From NCBI GenBank assembly GCA_963735055.1, contig CAVTJN010000017.1:1-64000 (forward strand): a DNA stretch of 64,000 nt. Direction: 5' to 3'. Positions 57,315 through 64,000 of the stretch are shown here, one piece after another. The notes beneath the pieces were generated by a model. The model was not told where the DNA came from. It worked only from the letters and a program-made list of their open reading frames with translations, and searched no databases. Each line of letters begins with the position of its first letter. Position 1 is the first letter of the stretch. The stretch is from JBBITI01 sp963735055. Its GTDB lineage: Bacteria; Chloroflexota; Dehalococcoidia; Dehalococcoidales; UBA2162. A program made the translations under genes and the position numbers.

Positions 57315-58100
57315 ATGGACCACAAAGAAGGGTATTTCAAAGGCCTGAAAGACTTCAGACTGTACTATCAGCGCTGGCTGCCGGATGGCATGCCGCGGGC
57401 GGTGCTGCTTGTGGCGCACGGGTTTGCTGAGCACAGCGGACGCTACGGCAACCTCGTCAATTACTTCGTTCCGCAAGGTTATTCGGTATACGCTCTGGAC
57501 CACCGGGGACATGGCAGATCGGATGGCGACCGTGTCCAGGTCGAAAGCTTCTTTGACTATGTTGACGATCTCAAGACCTTCTTCGACATGGTGCGCCAGG
57601 AGAACGGTCGACGGAAGATATTCCTCGTCGGCCATAGCATGGGGTCAGCGATTGCCGTGTTGTTTGCGGCCAGGTATCAGGATGAACTGGCGGGGCTGAT
57701 AACCTCCGGAGGCGGGATGGCCCGACCGGGCGAACCGTCCCCTCCCCCGAGGCCGGCCGGCCAGCCTCTCGACACGGCCTTTCTCAGCCGTGACCCGGAG
57801 GTCATCAAGGCCTACGTCGACGACGCTCTGGTATATCGCGGGCCGATACCGCAGACGTCGGCTATATCCGGCATGAGAAGTCTGGTTCCGGACGCCGTAC
57901 CGCTGTTGAGACTGCCAGTACTGATCATGGCCGGAGACGGCGGGCCCGACGGTGCCCGAAGTAGAGTCATGTACGAGTTCACCGGGTCCAAAGACAAGAC
58001 CCTGAAGCTGTATGAGGGCCTGCTGCACGAGATATTCAACGAACCGGAGCATCAGCAGGTCATGTCCGACATGGCTGCCTGGCTGAAGACGCGCCTTTAG
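57315..58100 (+). CDS. Alpha/beta hydrolase, monoacylglycerol lipase-like
   Basis: The product is 261 residues from ATG 57315 (GGAGG nine bases upstream). It shows VAHGFAEHSGRYGNLVNYF, YALDHRGHGRSDGDR, the nucleophile elbow VGHSMGSAIA, a late Asp-containing strand (VLIMAGDGGPDG) and the catalytic His in YEGLLHEIFNEP. This is the Hydrolase_4/serine aminopeptidase S33 pattern of monoglyceride lipases. The frame is open 306 bp upstream but without coding character. Confidence 0.87.
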   Translation: MDHKEGYFKGLKDFRLYYQRWLPDGMPRAVLLVAHGFAEHSGRYGNLVNYFVPQGYSVYALDHRGHGRSDGDRVQVESFFDYVDDLKTFFDMVRQENGRRKIFLVGHSMGSAIAVLFAARYQDELAGLITSGGGMARPGEPSPPPRPAGQPLDTAFLSRDPEVIKAYVDDALVYRGPIPQTSAISGMRSLVPDAVPLLRLPVLIMAGDGGPDGARSRVMYEFTGSKDKTLKLYEGLLHEIFNEPEHQQVMSDMAAWLKTRL

Positions 58101-58348
58101 GCAGGTGAAGTCGATCGCCGCCGCGATTGCGCAGCTATTACTTTCATATGCTCATACTTCCGACAATATCTGCCGGTATTAGCCTCCATTGAGCCTTTCA
58201 CTTGTCTATGACCATATGGAGGAGGAAGAACTCTGTTCCGATCGTAGCCGATGTGAATTAAACGGAGGAGGGGAGAGCAAGACTCTCGGTCTTAAAGAGC
58301 ACCAGGGACTTATTCATGTCGTAAGGTAATATAAGGAGCGTACGCCTG

Positions 58349-60088
58349 ATGTTTCATACCATCCGTTATGACCAGAATCTGTCCATGGAAATGAGAGACG
58401 GAGTGCAGCTGGCTGGCGAGGTCTACCGGCCAGGCGCGAGAGGGAAGTATCCGGCGATTATCATGCGTACTCCTTACTCCAGCGATGCCATAGCCGGGTT
58501 CGGATCGAGCTATATCAAGGTGATCCCGACAGTGCAAGCGGGTTACGCCCTGGTCATCGCTCACGTGAGAGGCAGATACGGATCTCAGGGGAAGTATGAC
58601 CTGAAGACCCCTCAATCTCTGGAAGGGGCAGACTGCTACGATACGGTAGAGTGGGTGGCATGCCAACCGTGGTGCGACGGCAATATCGGCATGGCTGGCG
58701 AGTCCGCCCTGGGCACGGTCCAGTGGAGAACGGCGCGCGAGAATCCCCCTCACTTGAAGGCGATTGCGCCAGGGCTCGCCGGAGCCCCCGGAGAGGCGGG
58801 GCCGGAGACTGCTGATGCGCCAGTCAACCTGAACATCGCGGTTAGCCTGCTCCTGATTCTGGCAGGTGATGTGCTTGACCGGTTGGACGCGGGGGGAGCA
58901 GATACTGCAGAGACGCGCCGATTGCTCGCCCAGGTGCGTGATGCCCCTTCGCTTGCTTACAACTACTTGCCGTTGAAAGATGTCCGGCAGTTCAACTCGC
59001 CGGGCATACTTGAGATCTGGGATACCTGTTTGCGCATGTCGGTTTCCGGCCCGACTGCTTCGCCACAGCCCTATCCCTTTCGAGCAGTGAAGATACCGAG
59101 TCTCAGCGTCACCGGCTGGTACGATCCGTTCGCTCGAAACTCAATTCGCAGCTTCTCTAAGATGGCGACGGATGCCGGAAGCAAGTACGCCCGCCAACAC
59201 CAGCATCTTTTTGCCGGGCCCTGGTGTCACAGCCGGCCCCAGAGAGCGGTCGGCGGTCTGGATTTCGGACCCTATGCTGACGAGGTCGGTTCAGGCGCGT
59301 CCGGATACCTGCTTTCATTCTTTGACAAGTACCTTAGAGGCAGCGACAACAGACTGCCGGCCGTGCGCTACTTCACGATGGGCAAGAACATTTGGCATGA
59401 TGCTTCCCGTTGGCCATTGCCCCAGACTGCCTGGCGAAGGTACTTTCTGCACAGCCGCGGTGCCGCCAATTCCTTGTCCGGAAATGGATGCCTGAGCCGC
59501 GATGAACCCCAGAGAGAACCAGTGGACACCTACGTGTACAATCCTCACGAGCCCGTGCCAACGGCTGGAGGTCGAGGTGGGATAGCCGAAAACGGCTTTC
59601 TCTACGGTCCTGTTGACCAAGCCTATGTCGAACGGCGGGGCGACGTCTTGTGTTACACATCCTCCGAATTTGGCGAGGATACTGAAGTCAGTGGGCCTCT
59701 GGAGCTACATCTATTCGCGTCATCCTCGTGCCGGGACACTGATTTCACGGCTAAACTCGTGGATGTGTATCCTGATGGCCGAGCCTACAACGTGGCGGAT
59801 GGAATAGTCCGGGCTCAGTATCGCAACTCGTTCACCGTGCCTGAGCCATTGAGACCCGGCGAGATTGTCGAGTTCGTAGTCCGCCTGGGACACGTCAGCC
59901 AGTTGTTTCGCAGCGGGCACCGTATTCGCATTGACGTTTCCAGCAGCAATTTTCCTACGTTTGATCGGAACATGAACACAGGCAATCCCATCGGCGAAGA
60001 TGTGAGGGGCATCCCGGCGTTGCAGACAGTCTACCATCAGACCGGATATGCTTCCTACATAGATATGCCGACGGTTCCCGTGGAATGA
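58349..60088 (+). CDS. CocE/NonD-family hydrolase (X-Pro dipeptidyl-peptidase-like)
   Basis: The 579-residue protein has an alpha/beta hydrolase core: YPAIIMRTPYSS, VIAHVRGRYGSQGKYD, the nucleophile in IGMAGESALGTVQW near residue 122, Asp in VTGWYDPFARN and His in LFAGPWCHSRP. A C-terminal jelly-roll domain (GPLELHLFASSSCRDTDFTAKLVDVYPDG) is typical of CocE and acyl-esterase relatives. No signal peptide. It could cleave an ester or amide of a small carboxylic acid. Confidence 0.9.
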   Translation: MFHTIRYDQNLSMEMRDGVQLAGEVYRPGARGKYPAIIMRTPYSSDAIAGFGSSYIKVIPTVQAGYALVIAHVRGRYGSQGKYDLKTPQSLEGADCYDTVEWVACQPWCDGNIGMAGESALGTVQWRTARENPPHLKAIAPGLAGAPGEAGPETADAPVNLNIAVSLLLILAGDVLDRLDAGGADTAETRRLLAQVRDAPSLAYNYLPLKDVRQFNSPGILEIWDTCLRMSVSGPTASPQPYPFRAVKIPSLSVTGWYDPFARNSIRSFSKMATDAGSKYARQHQHLFAGPWCHSRPQRAVGGLDFGPYADEVGSGASGYLLSFFDKYLRGSDNRLPAVRYFTMGKNIWHDASRWPLPQTAWRRYFLHSRGAANSLSGNGCLSRDEPQREPVDTYVYNPHEPVPTAGGRGGIAENGFLYGPVDQAYVERRGDVLCYTSSEFGEDTEVSGPLELHLFASSSCRDTDFTAKLVDVYPDGRAYNVADGIVRAQYRNSFTVPEPLRPGEIVEFVVRLGHVSQLFRSGHRIRIDVSSSNFPTFDRNMNTGNPIGEDVRGIPALQTVYHQTGYASYIDMPTVPVE

Positions 60089-60180
60089 AGGGCCGATGCA
60101 CGATTCCGGCCACCAGACCTCAAGAAACGCCCCGCTCTCATCGATGATGGATAGTAAGACTTTCAAGGGGGACAGAAGAA

Positions 60181-60630
60181 GTGAAAGAAAACAAATACAC
60201 GAAATACTTCCTGACTGAACCGGCGTTAAGAAACACGCCAAAGATCAAAATGGCCAACCCGAGCGCCTATGTGGACAGTGAATCCCATTTCGGCTCGAAG
60301 GCCAACCTTTCCATGGCGTGGAGGTACATCACCGCACCCACGTTGTTTGACCGGATACCGCATTCGCATGACTTCGACGAGTTCCTTTGCTTCCTGGGCG
60401 GCGATCTGGCGAACATGTTCGACTTCGATGCAACGGTAGAGCTCTACATGGGTGAGGAACAGGAGTTGTGCCTGATCGAGCAGCCCACAGTAGTCTATGT
60501 CCCGGCGGGGCTGGTACATACCCCGCTCACGTTCAAGCGAGTGGACAAACCGGTCCTTTTCCAGCCGGTACCCCTGACGCCAGCCTACTACAGCCGGTAT
60601 GGGGACAACGTGAAATTCCACGGGAAATAG
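60181..60630 (+). CDS. Cupin-domain protein
   Basis: The 149-residue single cupin starts at GTG 60181. The metal motif is in RIPHSHDFDEFLCFLGG (His-x-His-x-x-x-x-Glu pattern) and the second cupin motif in VYVPAGLVHTPLTF. It resembles each half of the bicupin at 61973-62860 and is nearly identical, in its second half, to the truncated copy at 53343. Substrate unknown; small cupins of this type bind iron, manganese or zinc and act as isomerases, dioxygenases or sensors. Confidence 0.8.
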   Translation: MKENKYTKYFLTEPALRNTPKIKMANPSAYVDSESHFGSKANLSMAWRYITAPTLFDRIPHSHDFDEFLCFLGGDLANMFDFDATVELYMGEEQELCLIEQPTVVYVPAGLVHTPLTFKRVDKPVLFQPVPLTPAYYSRYGDNVKFHGK

Positions 60631-60719
60631 CTCACAGATATAGAAATGGCTCTCCGGCGTCGGCAGAACGGACCGCAATTCCGCCGGGGAGGTGCTGCAG
60701 GCGGTTGGCCAATTCCTTC
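60400..60719. repeat. Direct repeat, copy B
   Basis: This is the partner of 53343-53662. It spans the second half of the intact cupin gene and then, past its stop, an orphan antisense copy of the last 30 codons of the Nif3-like gene (60632-60719). Similarity stops abruptly after CCAATTCCTTC. Confidence 0.75.
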
Positions 60720-60741
60720 CACGAACGAGTTGTCATTTCAG

Positions 60742-61508
60742 TCATGCGACATTTCCTCGGTCTGGCGTCGTCGGCTCACCGGGAGCCAGGACGTACATCG
60801 CCCATCCCAAGTACTGCCGTTGAAACTGGGCGTAGTCGTCCTGAGTAGTGCGCAAGCGCTGGTACACCTGTCCTCGGTCTGGATGGTCCGGATTCTCTTC
60901 CAGCCAACGCATGAGGCTGTACCAGTTGTCCGACAGATAGCGGTCCCAGTCGTCATGGCTCGCCCTGATCACATACTCGAGTTCGAACCCTTCCTCGCGA
61001 GTCACTTGCAGAAGCTCCCACTCGGTGTGACAACTCGCCACTTTCTGGGCGTATTCCGGCGGGACGGTGTCGCTTAGCCAGTGGACCTCGCCTATCCGAG
61101 TCTTCCACGGGGACCAATGGCGCCCCTCATCGCTTGGATTGTCTGCCGATAGCCCCCAAAAACGAACGTCGCCCCGATGCAGGTGGCAACATCAAAGGTC
61201 CCTTGCTCAAATACATAGTCGGTACCCCGGCAGCAGGCGATTTGGATCCGGTCCGATAGTCTTCTGGCCGCCAGCTTCCCAAAGGCCCGATCACAGAAAC
61301 CTTTGGAAATGTCGATGCCAACGCCGCTGATGCCGAACTCTTCGGCCCAGAGCACCAGCGGTTCAGCGCAACCGGAACCAAAGTCGATTATGCGGCTGCC
61401 CTCCTTCATGCCCAGCATCTTTCCCATTCTGATGATCTTGTCCGGAGTGGAGGGGTTGAGGATTTCCATGTACCGGTGCGAGATGCTCATCAGATCAAAG
61501 AAGTCCAT
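60742..61508 (-). CDS. Class I SAM-dependent methyltransferase (one frameshift)
   Basis: Motif I IIDFGSGCAEPLVLWAEEFG lies near residue 42, followed by GVGIDISKGFCDRA and CIGATFVFGGYRQT. A one-base shift near 61100, just after GPRGRLG, leads into GEVHWLSDTVPPEYAQ and the C-terminal half with WDRYLSDNWYSLMRWLEENP. The total is about 255 residues. It is minus strand, with a second methyltransferase fragment upstream. Substrate unknown. Confidence 0.8.
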
Positions 61509-61555
61509 TCTGTTTGCCTCGATGTTGCCCTTTTCTTGCCACGATGATTATCTCA

Positions 61556-61954
61556 TCAGGCGGCTTGCTCCCCGAAAGGCGTATTCTCGAAATCGGCGTA
61601 GACGGCTTCCACAGTGAAGTCCGCCCTTACGAAAAGATGCTCGACCTCGTGACCGAAGTAGGAGCGCACGTCGCTGGGGTAAACCAGACGCTCTTGCCGA
61701 CCGCCCGGGTATCGAATGTCGTAGGTGAGGTTCTCTTGGATGATCTGGTTCTGATAGTCGGTGTCATGGAAGGTCAGTCCCCGCCTATATTCATGTCCCA
61801 AATGCGAACCTCAGTTTGACGCCTGTATTCCGGCGAGTTCCCTGCCAGGGTCGAATATCAATCCTCTAAAACCCTCTCTGAGCACACGCCCGCTTACACG
61901 CTCGATAGCGGCCCTTACGTGGCCGTCAAGAGCCGCTATCTGCGCATGATTCGC
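61556..61954 (-). pseudogene. Truncated methyltransferase with an in-frame TGA
   Basis: One minus-strand frame reads LREGFRGLIFDPGRELAGIQASN, meets TGA at 61813-61811, and continues GSHLGHEYRRG, NLTYDIRYPGG and FVRADFTVEAVYADFENTPFG. This matches the C-terminal half of SAM methyltransferases (GG-x-L-x-F-D strand and the final AGF-x-VEAVYGDF strand). The SAM-binding N-terminus is missing. The TGA most likely replaces a Trp codon. Confidence 0.55.
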
Positions 61955-61972
61955 TTATGCGTGTACCCGGGG

Positions 61973-62860
61973 TTAGAATCCCTCGGGTTTGCCCTGAAAC
62001 GCCTTCGTCACCGAGACCTCCAGAAAGATGACGGGCTTGGTGATATTGTGGACCAGTAACGGGCAGTGTTTCAGACCCGGGGGCATCGATATAATCGTCG
62101 GATTACTAAAAGTCAGCTCTTCCTTTTCGTCACCAAGGCTTACGGTGACATCGGCTCCCAGTGCTCTTGGGTTATTTGGATCACCTGAGAGGAAGCAGAG
62201 GTTTTCATGGTTATTGTGCGAGTGGGAAAACCGCACGTCGTACGGCGTTACGATACAGTGGTAGCCGAGGCTTATGCCGGCGCTGAACTCGTCATGATGT
62301 GCCCAGATCGACATTCCCGTCCACCCCGGCTCGTAGTCAATGTAGAGAGGCCCCCGCATCATATTCATCCAGTACTTCTTGCCGTGCTTGCGGACCTCAT
62401 TGCCGTCTCGCAGCCTTCCCATCCTGAAGGCAGCCTCTTTTCCGGCTTCCGCGTCCAACTTGGCCTGATACTCCCTGGAGTTCACTATCCTGAGCAGGTT
62501 GAAGGGCTTGGTGAACTTACCTATGGTGATCGGGCCGTGCTTCAAACCAGGTGGGATGATGACTACCGTGGGGTCCCTGACGATCTGCTCTTCATCGTCA
62601 GGACCCAGAGTGAGTCGAACTTCCGCTCCCAAATCCATGATGTTCTCGGGATTTCCGCCGACGAAACAAAACAGTTCGTGCGTGTCTGGAGTCCGGCTGA
62701 CATCGATGGACCATTTGGGGTCGGTGACATAGTGGTGTTCAAAGACTACCCCTGAATTGTCGTCATTGGTTTGCTTGAACATGATCGCCCCGCCGAATTC
62801 CTTGGTCGCCTCGTAAAAGGGATTCTGGATCAGGTGCTTACCGTATTTCATTGCCGACAT
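61973..62860 (-). CDS. Two-domain cupin (bicupin)
   Basis: The product is 295 residues from ATG 62860 with GGGAGGG five bases upstream. Two homologous cupin units occur: the first with TPDTHELFCFVGGNPEN and VVIIPPGLKHGPI, the second with SHSHNNHENLCFLSGDPNN and IISMPPGLKHCPL. The second unit keeps a fuller His-rich metal site than the first. It is related to the single cupin at 60181. Bicupins often act as oxidoreductases or lyases on small acids, but no specific reaction can be assigned. Confidence 0.82.
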   Translation of the reverse strand: MSAMKYGKHLIQNPFYEATKEFGGAIMFKQTNDDNSGVVFEHHYVTDPKWSIDVSRTPDTHELFCFVGGNPENIMDLGAEVRLTLGPDDEEQIVRDPTVVIIPPGLKHGPITIGKFTKPFNLLRIVNSREYQAKLDAEAGKEAAFRMGRLRDGNEVRKHGKKYWMNMMRGPLYIDYEPGWTGMSIWAHHDEFSAGISLGYHCIVTPYDVRFSHSHNNHENLCFLSGDPNNPRALGADVTVSLGDEKEELTFSNPTIISMPPGLKHCPLLVHNITKPVIFLEVSVTKAFQGKPEGF

Positions 62861-63034
62861 TCTGCCCTCCCTTTCAGTGCTTAGTTTCTTGCCCTGTAGC
62901 ATATGCGAACTGCGCGATAATTGCAATTGACACTGCTCCTATTACCGTGCCAGTCACTTAGATAGGCTGAGCATAGCCTCGAGTTCCAGTTAGAGAACTC
63001 CGTGATCTTGCGGAGTATTCAACTTCGTCTCGAA

Positions 63035-63182
63035 TTATAGCAGGTAAGCCGAAATCCGTTCCGTGCCGCGGAGGAGGTGGCAGAGCGCTGCATGAAGGCG
63101 CTCCATGAGGCGGGGGCGAGGCACGAGGCCGGGCTTGAGGAATGAAGAGCTTCGTTTTCAGCAGTGCGGCGTCCATAGTCAT
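63035..63182 (-). pseudogene. N-terminal remnant of a MalT/LuxR-type ATP-binding regulator
   Basis: From ATG 63182 the sequence reads MDAALLKTKLFIPQARPR and, after a one-base shift, RLMERLHAALCHLL before a TAA at 63035. This is the start pattern of large MalT-like regulators (LLxTKLxxPxPRPxLVxRPRLxERL). The Walker A motif, the rest of the ATPase and the HTH are gone. Confidence 0.5.
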
Positions 63183-63270
63183 TCCCCCGTTTCTGGCCCA
63201 CGGCCAGGTGACGGCGGTGAGCGAAGCGAGTTGGAGCCATTATAACACTTGGGGAAATCCTACAATGCGA

Positions 63271-63300
63271 CGGCAAGTCCTTCTCCTGAAGGGCTTGCCG
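63271..63300. repeat. Inverted repeat (terminator-like)
   Basis: CGGCAAGTCCTTC and GAAGGGCTTGCCG pair around TCCT, including one G-T pair. It lies just downstream of the lipoprotein gene on the minus strand and may end that transcript; there is no T-run. Confidence 0.45.
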
Positions 63301-63381
63301 TGTGCTCCGCCACCCGCCTTTGAGGATGATCGGTCTGTGGCTTTCCTTCCACGGGTGGGGCTGCCCGGTCGCCATCGTCTC

Positions 63382-63789
63382 CTATCGGCCCTTCACTCCG
63401 ATCCCCGCCAGCACCACCTGACGCTCTTCCTCGATGCGTTGCAGTTCGGCGTTCATTGCCGAAAGGTCGGTTTGACCGGACTCGTACAGGACCTCGCAGG
63501 CGGTGAGGTACCTGCACCTTTCCTGTTCGAGATATCGCAGTGCGGTTCGAGCCTCTTCTACCCGGTCAAGCTCCGACATCACGAAGAGGAGGTTTGTGTT
63601 ACCCGCGCTGTACTGGGCTTCACCGACTGCCAGCCAGTTCCAACGGACGCCATCCAACAGTTGGTCATCACTCTGAGCCGCCGGGGGCGGCGCCGTGGCC
63701 CTGTCTCCGGCTGGAGCAGGCTCTCTGCATCCGGTGGCCATGGTCGCGAGCGCTGAGACCAGGATCATGACCATGGTTGACTTCTTCAT
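63382..63789 (-). CDS. Small lipoprotein of unknown function
   Basis: The 135-residue protein has a classical lipoprotein signal (MKKSTMVMILVSALATMATGC, Cys at residue 21) and a Pro/Ala-rich linker, then a helical, Glu-rich domain (LLFVMSELDRVEEARTALRYLEQERC; DLSAMNAELQRIEEERQVVL) likely to form coiled coils. GGAGG precedes ATG 63789. I do not recognise a family. It is probably anchored to the outer face of the cytoplasmic membrane. Confidence 0.7.
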   Translation of the reverse strand: MKKSTMVMILVSALATMATGCREPAPAGDRATAPPPAAQSDDQLLDGVRWNWLAVGEAQYSAGNTNLLFVMSELDRVEEARTALRYLEQERCRYLTACEVLYESGQTDLSAMNAELQRIEEERQVVLAGIGVKGR

Positions 63790-63846
63790 TCTATTCCTCC
63801 TTGTATTGTCAACGACAACCTTTGCTTCCCTTGTCGGTAGTGTTCC

Positions 63847-63999
63847 TCAGCGTTCCGGTTTCACATCGCGCTGACCTCCTTGAGTCCAGGCGGGGCTTTC
63901 AATAGAAGCCACGGCCACCAGCCGGAGCCCCAGACCGGATATCCTGTTGACCAGCGCGACCAGGGCTGACTGGTCGCGGACGCGACCTTTAAGGATCGA
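63847..63999 (-). CDS. C-terminal end of a protein running off the window
   Basis: An open minus-strand frame enters from the right edge and ends at TGA 63847: LKGRVRDQSALVALVNRISGLGLRLVAVASIE followed by a polar tail. The pattern looks coding and sits 57 bp upstream of the lipoprotein, so the two may be co-transcribed. Too little is present to name a family. Confidence 0.5.
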   Translation of the reverse strand, partial: SILKGRVRDQSALVALVNRISGLGLRLVAVASIESPAWTQGGQRDVKPER

Positions 64000-64000
64000 G

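Noticed and set aside
61811..61813. In-frame TGA as a third selenocysteine codon
   Set aside because: It sits in a truncated methyltransferase remnant at a position likely to be Trp; no redox motif surrounds it.
1..64000. CRISPR arrays, insertion sequences with transposases, rRNA operons
   Set aside because: No regularly spaced repeats, transposase-like frames or rRNA signatures were seen.

Overview
The window looks like chromosomal DNA from an anaerobic, GC-rich bacterium, most plausibly an uncultured Chloroflexota (Dehalococcoidia-like). This rests on gene content only: molybdenum hydroxylases with their maturation genes, a Tat-exported selenocysteine formate dehydrogenase, many CaiB/BaiF CoA-transferases, a glycyl-radical-type enzyme, NarL-type regulators and membrane PAS proteins. 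There is no rRNA, intact tRNA, CRISPR array or complete mobile element. Many otherwise well-preserved genes carry single-base frameshifts. I annotate these as whole genes and mark the shifts, because indel error in a draft assembly explains most of them better than decay.

Region 1 (1-17.5 kb) is a molybdenum-enzyme district. It holds a NifU-like fragment, an XdhC-like maturation factor and a MocA-like nucleotidyltransferase fused to an HD domain. Next comes a minus-strand operon for a three-subunit molybdenum hydroxylase (FAD, Fe-S and Mo subunits) that continues into a MoaD/ThiS-like protein and an unknown protein. Two MoeA-type genes (the second fused to a periplasmic-binding-like domain), a molbindin and a one-chain Fe-S/Mo aldehyde oxidoreductase follow. 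Three related structured leader RNAs (7.5, 10.6 and 14.7 kb), each followed by an intrinsic terminator with a perfect alternative pairing, look like molybdenum/tungsten-cofactor riboswitches. Two precede molybdenum hydroxylases; one precedes a NarL/LuxR response regulator.

Region 2 (17.6-30.4 kb) has an iron alcohol dehydrogenase, an SDR and an old-yellow-enzyme-type flavoprotein. Next are a 3' tRNA remnant, a response regulator beside a membrane PAS protein, and small membrane proteins. The formate dehydrogenase fdnGHI-fdhE cluster follows, with an in-frame UGA at the selenocysteine site. Just downstream is a small reading frame with two in-frame UGA codons in a U-x-U arrangement, a candidate new selenoprotein.

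Region 3 (30.6-48.6 kb) is a tightly packed minus-strand cluster of about 16 kb: MaoC-like hydratase, glycyl-radical-type enzyme and activase, DUF6282-like hydrolase, SnoaL-like protein, four CaiB/BaiF CoA-transferases, two DapA-family aldolases, a carboxylesterase and a UroD-like methyltransferase. A MarR regulator is transcribed divergently, and three repeated near-palindromes lie between the two units. This looks like an undescribed catabolic pathway. The glycyl-radical-type protein has Ser where the radical Gly is expected, and only one of the four CoA-transferases keeps the canonical catalytic Asp.

Region 4 (48.6-64 kb) is a mixed set: beta-lactamase-fold hydrolase, two SDRs, a MetE-core-like protein, Nif3-like protein, ROK kinase, GH13 glucosidase, two further hydrolases, cupins, methyltransferases and a lipoprotein. 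A 320-bp duplication (53.34 and 60.40 kb) and several gene remnants show rearrangement here.
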